64,000 nucleotides of DNA from Pigmentiphaga aceris (GCF_008119665.1 NZ_CP043046.1:1860001-1924000), one strand, 5' to 3'; shown: positions 25,874 through 35,809, counted from the first letter of the stretch. Notes: generated by a model not told the origin, from the sequence alone. Program-made: numbers and translations.

Positions 25874-28195
25874 ATGAACATCGTTTGCATTGGTGGCGGT
25901 CCAGCTGGCCTATATTTGGCCCTGTTGATGAAGCTCCAGGACCCGAGCAACGACATCGTTGTCATCGAGCGCAATCGTCCTTACGACACCTTCGGGTGGG
26001 GCGTCGTGTTCTCCGATGCAACCATGGACAATCTTCGCGAGGCCGATCCGGTCACCGCAGATTTGATCGGTAACGCATTCACGCGCTGGGACGACATCGA
26101 GATCCACTTCAAGGGACAAGTGAACCGAAGTGGAGGCCACGGCTTCATCGGCATTGGCCGCAAACGTCTGCTGAATATCCTGCAGGCGCGCTGCGAAGAA
26201 ATTGGCGTGAAGCTGGTGTTCGAAACCTTCGTGGAAGACGACCAGGAGATAGCCCGTCGTTATAACGCCGACATCGTCATCGCCTCGGACGGCATCAACA
26301 GCCCCATCCGCACGCGTTATGCGACGACGTTCAAACCCGATATCGACCAGCGAAACTGCCGTTTTGTGTGGCTGGGCACGAAAAAGGTCTTCGATGCGTT
26401 CAACTTCATCTTCGTGCAGAACGAACATGGCTGGTTCCAGGCCCATGCGTATCGTTTCGAAGACGGTCTGTCGACCTTCATCGTGGAGACGCCTGAGGAC
26501 ACCTGGCAGGCAGCAGGGTTGGCCGACATGAGCCAGGAAGAGGGCATTGCCTACTGCGAAAAGATCTTCGCACCGTGGCTGGATGGTCAGCCCCTGGTCA
26601 GCAATGCCAAGCACCTGCGCGGCTCGGCGAACTGGATTCGTTTCCCGCGCGTGATCTGCGAGAAATGGGTGGAATGGACCAAGCCTGGCGCCGCCGACGG
26701 CTCGCACAAGAAAGTCCCGGTGGTGCTGATGGGCGACGCTGCGCACACCGCGCACTTTTCCATCGGTTCCGGTACCAAGCTGGCCCTGGAAGACGCCATC
26801 GAACTCACCAACTGCCTGGCCGCAAGCGGCGGCAATCTGGCCGAGGGTCTGGCGCAATACGAACAGCTGCGCAGCGTCGAAGTGCTGAAGATCCAGAATG
26901 CCGCACGCAATTCCACTGAATGGTTCGAGAACGTCGATCGTTATGCCGGTCTGGAACCCGAACAATTCGCGTATTCGCTGCTGACACGTTCGCAGCGCAT
27001 CTCGCACGAGAACATGCGCCTGCGCGACCCCGCCTGGCTCGAAGGTTTCGAAGACTGGATTGCCCGACGTGCGGGCCTGACCAAGGTGCCAGGCGTATCG
27101 GTGCCACCGATGTTCACGCCTTATACCGTGCGTGGCGCGCGCCTGAAGAACCGCGTGGTGATGTCGCCCACGCTGCTGTATTCCTGCACCGACGGCGTGC
27201 CCGGCAACTTCCACATGGTGCACCTGGGTAGCCGCGCCATGGGTGGTGCTGCGCTGGTGTTGACTGAGATGACCTCGGTCTCGGAAAGTGGCCGCATCAC
27301 CCCGGGATGCCCAGGCTTGTGGAACGATGCGCAGACTGCCGCTTTCGCAGGCATTGTGGATTTCGTGCATGACAACAGCACGGCGCTGATCGGTGTGCAA
27401 CTGGGTCATGCAGGCGGTCGCGGTTCCACGCAGATCGGCTGGGAACGCCCCGACCATCCGCTGCCGCACGGCAATTGGAGCTTGATGGCGGCATCGGCCG
27501 TGCCGTATCTGCCGGGCGTGTCGCAGACACCGCGTGAAATGACCCGTGCCGACATGGATCAGGTGCGTGACGAGTTCGTTGCTGCAACCCGGCGTGCCGA
27601 AGCGGCCGGCTTTGACTGGCTGGAATTGCAGGCAGGCCACGGTTTCCTGCTGTCGAGTTTCATTTCGCCACTGACCAATCATCGTCAGGACGAATTCGGC
27701 GGCAGCCTGGATCATCGCCTGGCGTATCCGCTGGAAGTGTTCAACGCAATGCGCGCAGCCTGGCCCGAAGACCGGCCTATGTCGGTGCGCATCTCCGCCA
27801 ATGACTGGGTGGAGGGCGGCATCACGCCGGACGACGCCGTGGAAATTGCCCGCCGCTTCAAGCAAGCCGGCGCAGACATCATCGACGTGTCGGCAGGCGA
27901 AGTGTCTGTCGAACAGAAGCCGGTTTATGGCCGCATGTACCAGACCCCGTTTGCCGACCGCGTGCGCAATGAAGCCGGGGTGGCCACGATGGCGGTTGGT
28001 GCGATCACCGAGGCCGATCACGTCAACAGCATCATCGCGTCTGGCCGTGCCGACCTGTGCGCCTTGGGTCGCCCGCAGCTGGCCGACGCATCGTGGTTGC
28101 TGCGCGAGGCTGCCCGTGTCGGATACCGCGAAGTTGAATGGCCCAAGCCATATCGCTGGGGCAAGGATCAGTTGGAGAAAACTTTCAAACGCTAG
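25874..28195 (+). CDS. Aryl-CoA 5-hydroxylase / Old Yellow Enzyme-type oxidoreductase fusion (salicylyl-CoA or 2-aminobenzoyl-CoA monooxygenase)
   Basis: 773 aa. The N-terminal ~390 residues are an FAD aromatic hydroxylase: CIGGGPAGLYLALLMK, then VLMGDAAHTAHFSIGSGTKL with the second FAD motif. The C-terminal ~370 residues are an OYE-type FMN domain: MFTPYTVRGARLKNRVVMSP, GVQLGHAGGRG, LQAGHGFLLSSFISPLTNHR and DEFGGSLDHR. The same architecture occurs in salicylyl-CoA 5-hydroxylases and in 2-aminobenzoyl-CoA monooxygenase/reductase. It would hydroxylate a CoA-activated ortho-substituted benzoate at C5, with the OYE half possibly reducing the ring. GGAGG precedes the start. It begins the unit that also has the ligase and dioxygenase. 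Confidence 0.92.
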   Translation: MNIVCIGGGPAGLYLALLMKLQDPSNDIVVIERNRPYDTFGWGVVFSDATMDNLREADPVTADLIGNAFTRWDDIEIHFKGQVNRSGGHGFIGIGRKRLLNILQARCEEIGVKLVFETFVEDDQEIARRYNADIVIASDGINSPIRTRYATTFKPDIDQRNCRFVWLGTKKVFDAFNFIFVQNEHGWFQAHAYRFEDGLSTFIVETPEDTWQAAGLADMSQEEGIAYCEKIFAPWLDGQPLVSNAKHLRGSANWIRFPRVICEKWVEWTKPGAADGSHKKVPVVLMGDAAHTAHFSIGSGTKLALEDAIELTNCLAASGGNLAEGLAQYEQLRSVEVLKIQNAARNSTEWFENVDRYAGLEPEQFAYSLLTRSQRISHENMRLRDPAWLEGFEDWIARRAGLTKVPGVSVPPMFTPYTVRGARLKNRVVMSPTLLYSCTDGVPGNFHMVHLGSRAMGGAALVLTEMTSVSESGRITPGCPGLWNDAQTAAFAGIVDFVHDNSTALIGVQLGHAGGRGSTQIGWERPDHPLPHGNWSLMAASAVPYLPGVSQTPREMTRADMDQVRDEFVAATRRAEAAGFDWLELQAGHGFLLSSFISPLTNHRQDEFGGSLDHRLAYPLEVFNAMRAAWPEDRPMSVRISANDWVEGGITPDDAVEIARRFKQAGADIIDVSAGEVSVEQKPVYGRMYQTPFADRVRNEAGVATMAVGAITEADHVNSIIASGRADLCALGRPQLADASWLLREAARVGYREVEWPKPYRWGKDQLEKTFKR

Positions 28196-28323
28196 GGCGC
28201 TTGAATCGCGGATATTCGAGTCGAAGAACTTGAAACCCGGCCAAGGCGCACGACGCTTCTCACCCGTTACGGCAGTTCACAGATTCATGGCCGCGCCATA
28301 AGCGGACGGAATGGAGGATGACA

Positions 28324-29991
28324 ATGGAACGCTCTGGCCATCAAGACTCGTTTGCACGAGACAATTTGCCGCCGGCCGAAGAATGGCCGGAATTTCTGCT
28401 CGATGAAGTCGGCAGCGATTACCCGGCACGCATGAATTGCGCGGTCGATCTGGTCGACGCGCAAGTCGCCCAAGGCAATGGCGAGCGCCCGGCGCTGCGC
28501 TGGTTACGCGGCGGGCAGCCGCAGGTAATGAGCTACGGCGAGTTGCAGGCCTTGGTCAATCGCATTGCCCATGTGTTGACCGAAGACCTGGGGCTGATTG
28601 CGGGCAATCGCCTGCTGCTGCGTGGGCCCAATTCGCCGATGCTGGCAGCCAGCTGGCTGGCGGCGGTAAAGGCTGGTCTGGTGACCGTACCGACCATGCC
28701 GCTGCTGCGCGCCAAGGAATTGAAGCAGATCATCGACAAGGCGCAGGTGCATGCCGTGCTGTGCGACAACGCCTTGCGCGCCGAAGCCGAGCGCTGCCTG
28801 GATACTGCCGACGAACATTTCTGCGCCGGGCTTGAAAGTGCCCTGTATTTCAACGACGCCGGTCCGGCCTCGCTCGACACCTTGGCTGCTGCCAAGCCCG
28901 ATGCATTCGACGCCTGCGATACCGCGGCCGACGACGTCTGCCTGATCGCATTCACCAGCGGTACCACGGGCATTCCCAAGGGATGCATGCACTTCCATCG
29001 TGACGTGCTGCTGATGTGCGACATTTTCTCGAAGCAGGTCATCAAGCCCACGGCTGATGACATCTTCTGCGGCACGCCGCCGTTGGCGTTCACCTTCGGT
29101 CTGGGTGGCCTGCTGTGCTTCCCGTTGCGCGCGGGGGCAAGTGTCATTCTGGTGGAAAAACTGACGCCTGCACTGCTGTTGCAGACCGTGCAGGACTTCA
29201 AGGCCAGCATCGTTTTCACCGCACCGACGTTCTACCGTCAGATGGCAACCCTGGTCGGCAACTACGACATCTCGTCCTTGCGCAAGACCATCTCGGCTGG
29301 CGAAGCGCTGTCGGACGCAACCCGTTGCCTATGGCGTGCAGCCACCGGCATCGAGATGATCGACGGCATTGGCGGCACGGAAATGATCCACGTGTTCATC
29401 TCGTCCTGCGAAGAGGAAGTGCGTCGTGGTGCCATCGGGCGGGTGCTGCCCGGTTATCAGGCGCAGGTGGTGGACGATCGCATGCAACCGGTTCCGGTCG
29501 GCAAGCCAGGGCGTCTTGCGCTTCGGGGGCCGACGGGCTGCCGTTATCTGGCCGATGCGCGTCAGCGCGAATTCGTGCGCGACGGCTGGAATTTGCCTGG
29601 CGATACCTTTGTGATGGACGCCGACGGCTACTTCTTCTACCAGGCGCGCAACGATGACATGATCGTCTCGTCTGGCTACAACATCGCTGGCCCGGAAGTC
29701 GAAGATGCGTTGCTGCGTCACCCGGCTGTGGCCGAGTGCGGCGTGGTCGGTCAGGCCGACGAGGCGCGAGGGCAGGTGGTCAAGGCGTATGTGGTCTTGA
29801 ACACCGGGCTGGAGCCAAGCGAACTGCTGATCAAGGAATTGCAGGAGTTCGTCAAGGCCTCGGTTGCGCCGTACAAGTACCCGCGCGTCATTGAATTTGT
29901 CGATGCCTTGCCGCGTACCGAGAACGGCAAGCTGCGGCGCAGCGTACTGCGTACCTGGGTGAATCCGCCGGTTGGCGCGACGCAGTCCTGA
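28324..29991 (+). CDS. Aryl-CoA ligase (benzoate/2-aminobenzoate/salicylate-CoA ligase family)
   Basis: 555 aa, ANL superfamily. P-loop-like motif IAFTSGTTGIPKGCMHFHRD, then FTFGLGGLLCFPLRAGA, IDGIGGTEMIHVF and the hinge region FFYQARNDDMIVSSGYN; the C-terminal catalytic Lys is in RTENGKLRRS. It forms the aryl-AMP and then aryl-CoA, the first step of the pathway. The second ATG (28324) has GGAGG six bases upstream; the first (28318) abuts it, so I use the second. It lies 128 bp after the hydroxylase. Confidence 0.92.
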   Translation: MERSGHQDSFARDNLPPAEEWPEFLLDEVGSDYPARMNCAVDLVDAQVAQGNGERPALRWLRGGQPQVMSYGELQALVNRIAHVLTEDLGLIAGNRLLLRGPNSPMLAASWLAAVKAGLVTVPTMPLLRAKELKQIIDKAQVHAVLCDNALRAEAERCLDTADEHFCAGLESALYFNDAGPASLDTLAAAKPDAFDACDTAADDVCLIAFTSGTTGIPKGCMHFHRDVLLMCDIFSKQVIKPTADDIFCGTPPLAFTFGLGGLLCFPLRAGASVILVEKLTPALLLQTVQDFKASIVFTAPTFYRQMATLVGNYDISSLRKTISAGEALSDATRCLWRAATGIEMIDGIGGTEMIHVFISSCEEEVRRGAIGRVLPGYQAQVVDDRMQPVPVGKPGRLALRGPTGCRYLADARQREFVRDGWNLPGDTFVMDADGYFFYQARNDDMIVSSGYNIAGPEVEDALLRHPAVAECGVVGQADEARGQVVKAYVVLNTGLEPSELLIKELQEFVKASVAPYKYPRVIEFVDALPRTENGKLRRSVLRTWVNPPVGATQS

Positions 29992-30058
29992 GTCGCTCAG
30001 TCAGCACAATCCGTTAGAACGAACACACGCACGCTCGAATTCCTGTTTCGGAGAGAAG

Positions 30059-31201
30059 ATGTCCAAGGTTGAACATGCCAAGGGTCAACACGATCAGTAC
30101 CGCGAAAGCGTTGCCGGTCGCGCCGATGTCGAAGATACGCCCGAACTGGTGTCGTACTACGAAGAGCTGGATCGGCTGAAGGCGGGCGCGCTGTGGACCG
30201 TCGCCAACAAGATCGAGCCCTGGCAGCCCAAGTCTGAATCCGAAGCCGTGTTGTGGCGCTATCGCGATCTGCGCGAACACGTGCTGCGCTCCATCGATCT
30301 GGTCACGCCCGAAAAGGCGGGCCGTCGTGTGATCTACCTGAACAACCCCGGCAGGCGCGATGTGGCTGCTGCCGTGGGCTGGCTGTATTCGGGCCTGCAG
30401 GTGATGCATCCGGGCGAAGCGGCGTCGGCCCATGCGCATTCTGCTTCCGCGTTGCGTTTCATCATGGAAGGGCAGGGGGCCTACACCATCGTCGACGGCC
30501 ACAAGATGACGCTAGGTGCCAACGACTTCGTGTTGACGCCGAATGGCACCTGGCACGAGCACGGCGTAGGCGCTGAGGGCACGACCTGCATCTGGCAGGA
30601 CGGCCTGGACATTCCCTTGGTCAACGCCATGGAAGCCGGCTTCTACGTGGTGCACCCAGACCTGCGGCAAGCCGTGACCCACCCGGTCAATGATTCCACC
30701 GCCAAGTGGGGCGGCGCGGCCCTGCGTCCGCAGATGGGCGACTGGAACAAAAACTATTCGCCGCTCTTCAAGTACGAATGGGCACCGACCTACGAAGCCC
30801 TGGTGAACTATGCGCGCGTCACCGACGGCAGCCCTTTCGATGGCGTGCTGATGCACTACACGAACCCGATCACCGGTGGCCATGTCATGCCAACCATCGG
30901 TGCCAGCATGCAGTTGCTGCGTCCGGGTGAACACACCAAGGCGCATCGCCACACCGGCAGCTTCATGTATCAGGTGTGCAAGGGCAGTGGGTATTCGGTG
31001 ATCGGCGGCAAACGTTTCGATTGGACCGAGCGCGACATCTTCTGCGTGCCGTCCTGGGCGTTCCACGAACACGTGAACCTGTCGTCCAGCGAAGACGCTT
31101 GCCTGTTCTGCTTCAACGACCTGCCGGTCATGGAGTCGCTGGGCTTCTACCGCGAAGAAGCGCTGGCCGAGAACGGCGGGTATCAACCGGTTCTGGCTTG
31201 A
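30059..31201 (+). CDS. Gentisate 1,2-dioxygenase
   Basis: 380 aa bicupin. The first cupin has HPGEAASAHAHSASALRFIM with the Fe-binding His residues, the second HTKAHRHTGSFMYQV. The region TPNGTWHEHG completes the first metal site. It opens the ring of gentisate (2,5-dihydroxybenzoate) between C1 and C2 to maleylpyruvate. ATG preceded by GGAGA. It lies 67 bp after the ligase, and its presence shows that the pathway ends at gentisate or a close analogue. Confidence 0.95.
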   Translation: MSKVEHAKGQHDQYRESVAGRADVEDTPELVSYYEELDRLKAGALWTVANKIEPWQPKSESEAVLWRYRDLREHVLRSIDLVTPEKAGRRVIYLNNPGRRDVAAAVGWLYSGLQVMHPGEAASAHAHSASALRFIMEGQGAYTIVDGHKMTLGANDFVLTPNGTWHEHGVGAEGTTCIWQDGLDIPLVNAMEAGFYVVHPDLRQAVTHPVNDSTAKWGGAALRPQMGDWNKNYSPLFKYEWAPTYEALVNYARVTDGSPFDGVLMHYTNPITGGHVMPTIGASMQLLRPGEHTKAHRHTGSFMYQVCKGSGYSVIGGKRFDWTERDIFCVPSWAFHEHVNLSSSEDACLFCFNDLPVMESLGFYREEALAENGGYQPVLA

Positions 31202-31346
31202 AGTCTGGCTTGCAAGAAATCTGTCTTGCTGAAATTTCTTTGACGCTGACTCCACCAGCGATCGAATCCACTGATTTTCCGGCATCCTTCGGGTGCCGTT
31301 CCCCGTTTTCCGCCGTTCCTTCGAACGGCTTCATGGAGAGAGAAGA

Positions 31347-32258
31347 ATGCGTCTTGTAACGTACCGGCGTCAGGTTGCCGATGCCGCCAGTCTGGGTGCC
31401 GTGGTCGATGGCCAGGTGATCGATCTGGCCAAGCTCGGTGACCTCGCTGGCGTGGACCTGCCGTCCAGCATGTTGGAATTCATCGACCTCGGCCCCGCCG
31501 CCGTGTCGGCCACCAGCGAATTGCTGGATTCCTACGACGGTGTCTGGCCGATCGGTGTATCCACGCCGCTGGAAAACGTGAAGCTGCTGGCGCCGATTCC
31601 GCGTCCGCGCAAGAACATCTTCGGCATCGGCCTGAACTATGTGGAACACGTGGCCGAATCCAGCCGCACGCTGGACACGTCCAAAGAGCTGCCCAAGCAA
31701 CCGGTGATCTTCTCCAAGCCGCCGACCTCCGTCATCGGCCCCGGCGATGCCATCGAGCACAATGCCGCGATCACCCAGCAACTGGATTGGGAAGTCGAAC
31801 TGGCTGTCATCATCGGCACCCGCGCCAAGCGTGTGTCGGAAGAGGTTGCACTGAACTACGTGTTCGGCTACAGCGTGATGATCGACATGAGCGCGCGTGA
31901 CTGCCGCCGTGCCGGCCAGTGGATCTATTCCAAAGGCCAGGACACCTTCGCCCCCTTCGGCCCGGTGATCGTCACTGCCGACGAGATCCCCGATCCGCAC
32001 ACGCTTGATCTGCACCTGACGGTCAATGGCGTGGAAAAGCAGCGTTCGAACACCAAGCACATGCTGTTCAAGATCCCGACCCTGATCTCGGACATCAGCG
32101 CCGGCATCACACTGGAACCGGGCGACATCATCGCCACCGGCACCCCTGAAGGCGTTGGCGCAGGCCGCTCGCCGCAGGAATGGCTGTGGCCGGGCGACGT
32201 GGTGTACGCAGAGGTGGCCGGCATCGGCTCGCTGCGTCATCCGGTGGTCAAGGTGTAG
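31347..32258 (+). CDS. Fumarylacetoacetate hydrolase-family protein (fumaryl/maleylpyruvate hydrolase)
   Basis: 303 aa. The FAH core has NIFGIGLNYVEHV, KPPTSVIGPGDAI, the metal ligands in DWEVELAVIIG and GYSVMIDMSARD, then GDIIATGTPEGVG. It should hydrolyse the gentisate ring-cleavage product to pyruvate and fumarate or maleate. No maleylpyruvate isomerase gene is nearby, so it may act on maleylpyruvate directly or the isomerase is elsewhere. ATG with GGAGAG seven bases upstream; 145 bp after the dioxygenase. Confidence 0.93.
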   Translation: MRLVTYRRQVADAASLGAVVDGQVIDLAKLGDLAGVDLPSSMLEFIDLGPAAVSATSELLDSYDGVWPIGVSTPLENVKLLAPIPRPRKNIFGIGLNYVEHVAESSRTLDTSKELPKQPVIFSKPPTSVIGPGDAIEHNAAITQQLDWEVELAVIIGTRAKRVSEEVALNYVFGYSVMIDMSARDCRRAGQWIYSKGQDTFAPFGPVIVTADEIPDPHTLDLHLTVNGVEKQRSNTKHMLFKIPTLISDISAGITLEPGDIIATGTPEGVGAGRSPQEWLWPGDVVYAEVAGIGSLRHPVVKV

Positions 32259-32271
32259 GCGATTGAACACA

Positions 32272-32310
32272 GCAGGTCGTCGGGACCACGCAAATGCACC
32301 GATGACCTGC
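32272..32310 (+). terminator. Possible terminator hairpin after the catabolic unit
   Basis: GCAGGTCGTCGG (32272-32283) pairs with CCGATGACCTGC (32299-32310) over 12 bp including one G-U pair, with a 15-nt loop. There is no U-tract behind it, so it might act with Rho or as an mRNA-stabilising hairpin. Confidence 0.4.
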
Positions 32311-32331
32311 AGCAGTGTCGTGCGCTGCGGC

Positions 32332-32370
32332 TATAGTACAGACCGTCATTTATGTGTAACGGTTGGTCTG
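32332..32370 (+). promoter_or_regulatory. Promoter/operator candidate before the MarR gene
   Basis: TATAGT (32332-32337) is a possible -10 box. Directly after it CAGACC (32339-32344) and GGTCTG (32365-32370) form an inverted repeat around 20 bp. It may be the autoregulatory site, but it is unlike the TTTAGTTGTGAA element, so another factor is possible. Confidence 0.35.
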
Positions 32371-32417
32371 ATGAATAGCTGTCGCGGCGTCCGCAACTCA
32401 GGCCGGAGGGTTCGGAA

Positions 32418-32963
32418 ATGAAGTCTAGCGAGGCCTCACTAGAGCAGTTGCGCGATGCGCAGGAACTGGGTCACGAGACCCGCCTGGACGATCAGGATCA
32501 CCTGGTCCTCAAACTCTGGTTGCGACTGCTGTCGTGCACCACCCAGATCGAAACCGAAATCCGCCGCCGTCTGCGCGTCGAATTCGGCATTTCGCTGGCC
32601 CGGTTCGACTACATGGCGCAGCTTTATCGTTATCACGATGGCTTGAAGATGCGGGACTTGTCTCGCTGCCTGATGGTGACGGGCGGCAATGTCACGGGCC
32701 TGACCGACGAATTGCAAGGCGAGGGCCTGGTGGTGCGTGAGCACAGCCCGGCCGACCGTCGTTCGTGGATCATCCGCCTGACCCCCAAGGGCCGGAAGGA
32801 CTTCACGGTGATGGCCGAACGTCATGAAGCCTGGCTGCATGAAATGTTGGGCGAAATGAACGATAAGTCGGCGACGCGGCTATACGAACACCTTGGCCAA
32901 TTGCGTGCGCACATTGCTGCAAGCGACAGCATCGTGTCCCGCATCGAAACCCCGCAAGGGTGA
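32418..32963 (+). CDS. MarR-family transcriptional regulator, probable pathway repressor
   Basis: 181 aa, slightly longer than average. A winged helix-turn-helix fold is seen in LARFDYMAQLYRY, LKMRDLSRCLMVTGGNVTGL and the wing EHSPADRRSWIIRLTPKGR, the classic MarR pattern. ATG with GGAGG eight bases upstream. MarR proteins of aryl-CoA pathways (BadR, HcaR, CouR type) release DNA when they bind the CoA thioester; from its position it most likely controls the ABC importer and aryl-CoA genes. Target sites are proposed at 19047, 24818 and 25796. Confidence 0.93.
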   Translation: MKSSEASLEQLRDAQELGHETRLDDQDHLVLKLWLRLLSCTTQIETEIRRRLRVEFGISLARFDYMAQLYRYHDGLKMRDLSRCLMVTGGNVTGLTDELQGEGLVVREHSPADRRSWIIRLTPKGRKDFTVMAERHEAWLHEMLGEMNDKSATRLYEHLGQLRAHIAASDSIVSRIETPQG

Positions 32964-33216
32964 ATCTGCCGGCCGGTGCATATCTGTTGCCCGGTATATG
33001 AGTCTGCTCAAAAAAACGTTACGGATGCTTACGGTTGCCCGGGCTTTTGCGTAAAATCGCGGCTCGGGTCAGCGATTTCTGCGCCCTTTTCAGCTTAATG
33101 AGCTTATAGCGGCATGCTTTGAACCAGCGTGTTGTCGACGAGGTGTCCACGCACGGGCTGCCGCGACACCACCCGGATCGTCCTGCGGCGAGGCTATTCA
33201 CCGTAGGAACTACGAC

Positions 33217-35580
33217 GTGCCGGCGTTTATCTCTTCTCCCTTTGCCTGGCATTGGCGCGCACTGCTTGCTGCCTTCCCAGTCATCGCCGCGGCGTCCTTG
33301 CCCATCAGCGGCCATGCGCAGGTTGTATCCAATCCGCCGGCTGCTCCGACCCAGACCGAAGACATTACCGCCCAATCGCTGGCCCCTGTCACCGTCACTT
33401 CACGTCGTCGCGAAGAAAACGACCAGGACGTGCCGATTCCCACGTCTGTACTCGAAGGCGACAACCTGGAGACGCAGCGCGTCTATCGTGTCGAAGACCT
33501 GCAACAGCTGTTGCCGTCCACCAGCGTGGCCTATATCAATGCGCGTCAAAGCAGCATTGCCGTGCGTGGCCTGGGTAACCATCCGGCCAACGACGGACTG
33601 GAAGGCAGCACTGGCGTGTATCTGGATAATGTCTACCTGGGCCGACCGGGCATGGCGGTGTTCGATCTGCTGGACATCGAACAGATCGAATTGTTGCGCG
33701 GTCCGCAAGGCACGCTGTTCGGCAAGAACACCACGGCCGGCCTGCTGAATATCCACACCCGCCTGCCGACCTTCACGCCGGAACGCAGCGTGCAGGTGTC
33801 GGTCGGCCAGCGTGGTCTGGTGCAGACCCAGGCGATCATGTCAGGCAAGGTCGCGGAAAACGTCGCGGGTCGCCTGCTGGTCTATGACGCCCACGACCAG
33901 GGTTCGGTCACCAATATTGCCAACGGCACGCGCATGAACGGCGGTACCCGCACGGGCTTGCGTGGTCAGTTGCTGGTTCAACCCGACGACAAATTCAGCC
34001 TGCGTCTGGTGGCTGACTACCATATCGAGCGTTCCAGCTACGGCACCCAGGTCTTGTACAACCTGGGCCCCGGTCTGGCGTTTCGTCGCGCGACGGCGGC
34101 CGGTGCCACCAATATTCCTACCGATCCGACCCGCTACGAGGTCAATCTGGATGGTCGTCAGCACGTCAGCGTGAATCAGGGCGGCCTGTCGGCCGAAGCC
34201 AACTGGCGTCTGCCGTCGGGATTCCGCTTCACCTCGATCACCGCCGGGCGCATGTGGGACTACACGCCCGCCAATGATGACAACATCAATATACCGGTCA
34301 TTCGCAATAACGGGTTCGATGTTCAGCATCGCCAGTTCTCGCAGGAATTCCGGCTTAGCTCGCCGGCCGGGCGCGAGGTGGACTATGTGCTGGGTGCGTA
34401 TTACTACCACCAGCGCATGCGCAACCAGCTGATCAACGATTTCGGCCCGGCTGCCGACGCAGCCCTGTCTGGTGTGCCCAGCGGTTTGCTTGCCAATGTC
34501 AGTTCGCGCAGCTTCGGCGCGCTCGATACCGACAGCTACGCATTGTTCTCGCAAGCCACCTGGCACGCGACGTCGCGACTGGATTTCAGCGCTGGTGCGC
34601 GCGCCACGTATGAAGACAAGCAGGCAAGCGTCTGGCGCGCAAGCCCGGTGGGCGGTGCGCCGCAATTGGCACCGGTTCGGAACAGCCCGGGCTTGCTGGG
34701 TGCCTACAACACAGGCCCGATCAGCCTGCATAGCTGGAGCCCGTCCGGTCTGCTGGGCACCAGCTATCGCTTCTCACCAGACTTTCTGGGCTACGCCAAC
34801 CTGTCTCATGGTGAAAAGTCTGGTGGCGTGAATCTGGCCGGTCCGGGCAATGCGGCCACGCTGGGCCCGTCGTCGCTGAAGGTTGGCCAGGAACGTGTCA
34901 ACAGTCTGGATCTTGGCTTCAAGAGCAGCTGGTGGGACCGCAAGCTGCAGTTCAACGCGAATCTGTTCTGGGCCGAGGTGAGTGGCTACCAGGCGACTTT
35001 GCTGGTGCCGCAGCCCGGTGTCGATGGCGCATTCGTGCAGACCTTGACCAACGCGGGCGATATCCGCAGCCGTGGTGCCGAGTTCGACCTGCGTGCCGCA
35101 CCCGTGCGCGGCCTGACGCTGATGATGAACGGTTCGTTCAACGATGCCCGCTATCGCCGCTACGACAATGCACCTTGCCCGGCCGAAACCGCCATTCTGC
35201 GGCCCAACGCCACCTGCGATCTGGGCGGCCGTCAGGTTGCCGGTGCACCGCGCTGGATCTTCAACGTCGGTGCGGAATATCGCCAGCCGGTCGGCCACAA
35301 CGCGCAGCACTACACCGCCGTCAGCTACGCCTGGCGTTCTGCGCAGGACGGTTCGCTGGACGCATCCGTGTATTCGCGCATTCCGTCCTACGGTGTGTTG
35401 AACGTGGCAACCGGCTGGGACATCACCCAGGGCGAGAACCTGTGGAGCGTGTCTTTGTGGGTGCGCAATGTCACCGACAAGCGCTACTTCCCGGCCGTGG
35501 TGGCCACGGCCAATGGTGCCTACACTGCATCGGTCGGCACGCCGCGCACCATTGGCGCGACGGTGCGTTACAGCTTCTAA
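33217..35580 (+). CDS. TonB-dependent outer-membrane receptor
   Basis: 787 aa. Signal peptide to about SGHAQ (residue 35), then a TonB-box-like APVTVTSRRRE, plug domain (IAVRGLGNHPANDG, DIEQIELLRGPQGTLFGKN) and a beta-barrel ending in GATVRYSF with C-terminal Phe, as outer-membrane proteins need. The start is GTG with TAGGA upstream. Without ligand-specific features it could import a siderophore or another bulky compound. It follows the aromatic cluster by 253 bp on the same strand, so a link is possible but not shown. Confidence 0.92.
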   Translation: MPAFISSPFAWHWRALLAAFPVIAAASLPISGHAQVVSNPPAAPTQTEDITAQSLAPVTVTSRRREENDQDVPIPTSVLEGDNLETQRVYRVEDLQQLLPSTSVAYINARQSSIAVRGLGNHPANDGLEGSTGVYLDNVYLGRPGMAVFDLLDIEQIELLRGPQGTLFGKNTTAGLLNIHTRLPTFTPERSVQVSVGQRGLVQTQAIMSGKVAENVAGRLLVYDAHDQGSVTNIANGTRMNGGTRTGLRGQLLVQPDDKFSLRLVADYHIERSSYGTQVLYNLGPGLAFRRATAAGATNIPTDPTRYEVNLDGRQHVSVNQGGLSAEANWRLPSGFRFTSITAGRMWDYTPANDDNINIPVIRNNGFDVQHRQFSQEFRLSSPAGREVDYVLGAYYYHQRMRNQLINDFGPAADAALSGVPSGLLANVSSRSFGALDTDSYALFSQATWHATSRLDFSAGARATYEDKQASVWRASPVGGAPQLAPVRNSPGLLGAYNTGPISLHSWSPSGLLGTSYRFSPDFLGYANLSHGEKSGGVNLAGPGNAATLGPSSLKVGQERVNSLDLGFKSSWWDRKLQFNANLFWAEVSGYQATLLVPQPGVDGAFVQTLTNAGDIRSRGAEFDLRAAPVRGLTLMMNGSFNDARYRRYDNAPCPAETAILRPNATCDLGGRQVAGAPRWIFNVGAEYRQPVGHNAQHYTAVSYAWRSAQDGSLDASVYSRIPSYGVLNVATGWDITQGENLWSVSLWVRNVTDKRYFPAVVATANGAYTASVGTPRTIGATVRYSF

Positions 35581-35809
35581 GCAGCTTTCAAAGGGCTTTC
35601 AAGGGACTTGGAAGAAGCTTGGGAGTGGCTTGAAAACAGCTCCTTTGCGCTGTTCTTTCATCGTTTGAAGCTTCCGGCACCGCGTAGCGCGCAGCTATGG
35701 GTGCCGGGTCGGAAACTTTGCTTGCGCGTACCGATCGTCGGTATGTGGCGATTTCGTCTCAAGTTCCGAAATTTTCTCCCGATACATGGTTTATCAAGGG
35801 AGAACATTC

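Noticed and set aside
25910..28021. 703-codon minus-strand frame opposite the hydroxylase fusion
   Set aside because: Shadow of the FAD/OYE gene; composition biased and no motif.
35674..35706. Hairpin CCGGCACC/GGTGCCGG after the TonB receptor
   Set aside because: Short stem, long loop and no U-tract; termination cannot be claimed.
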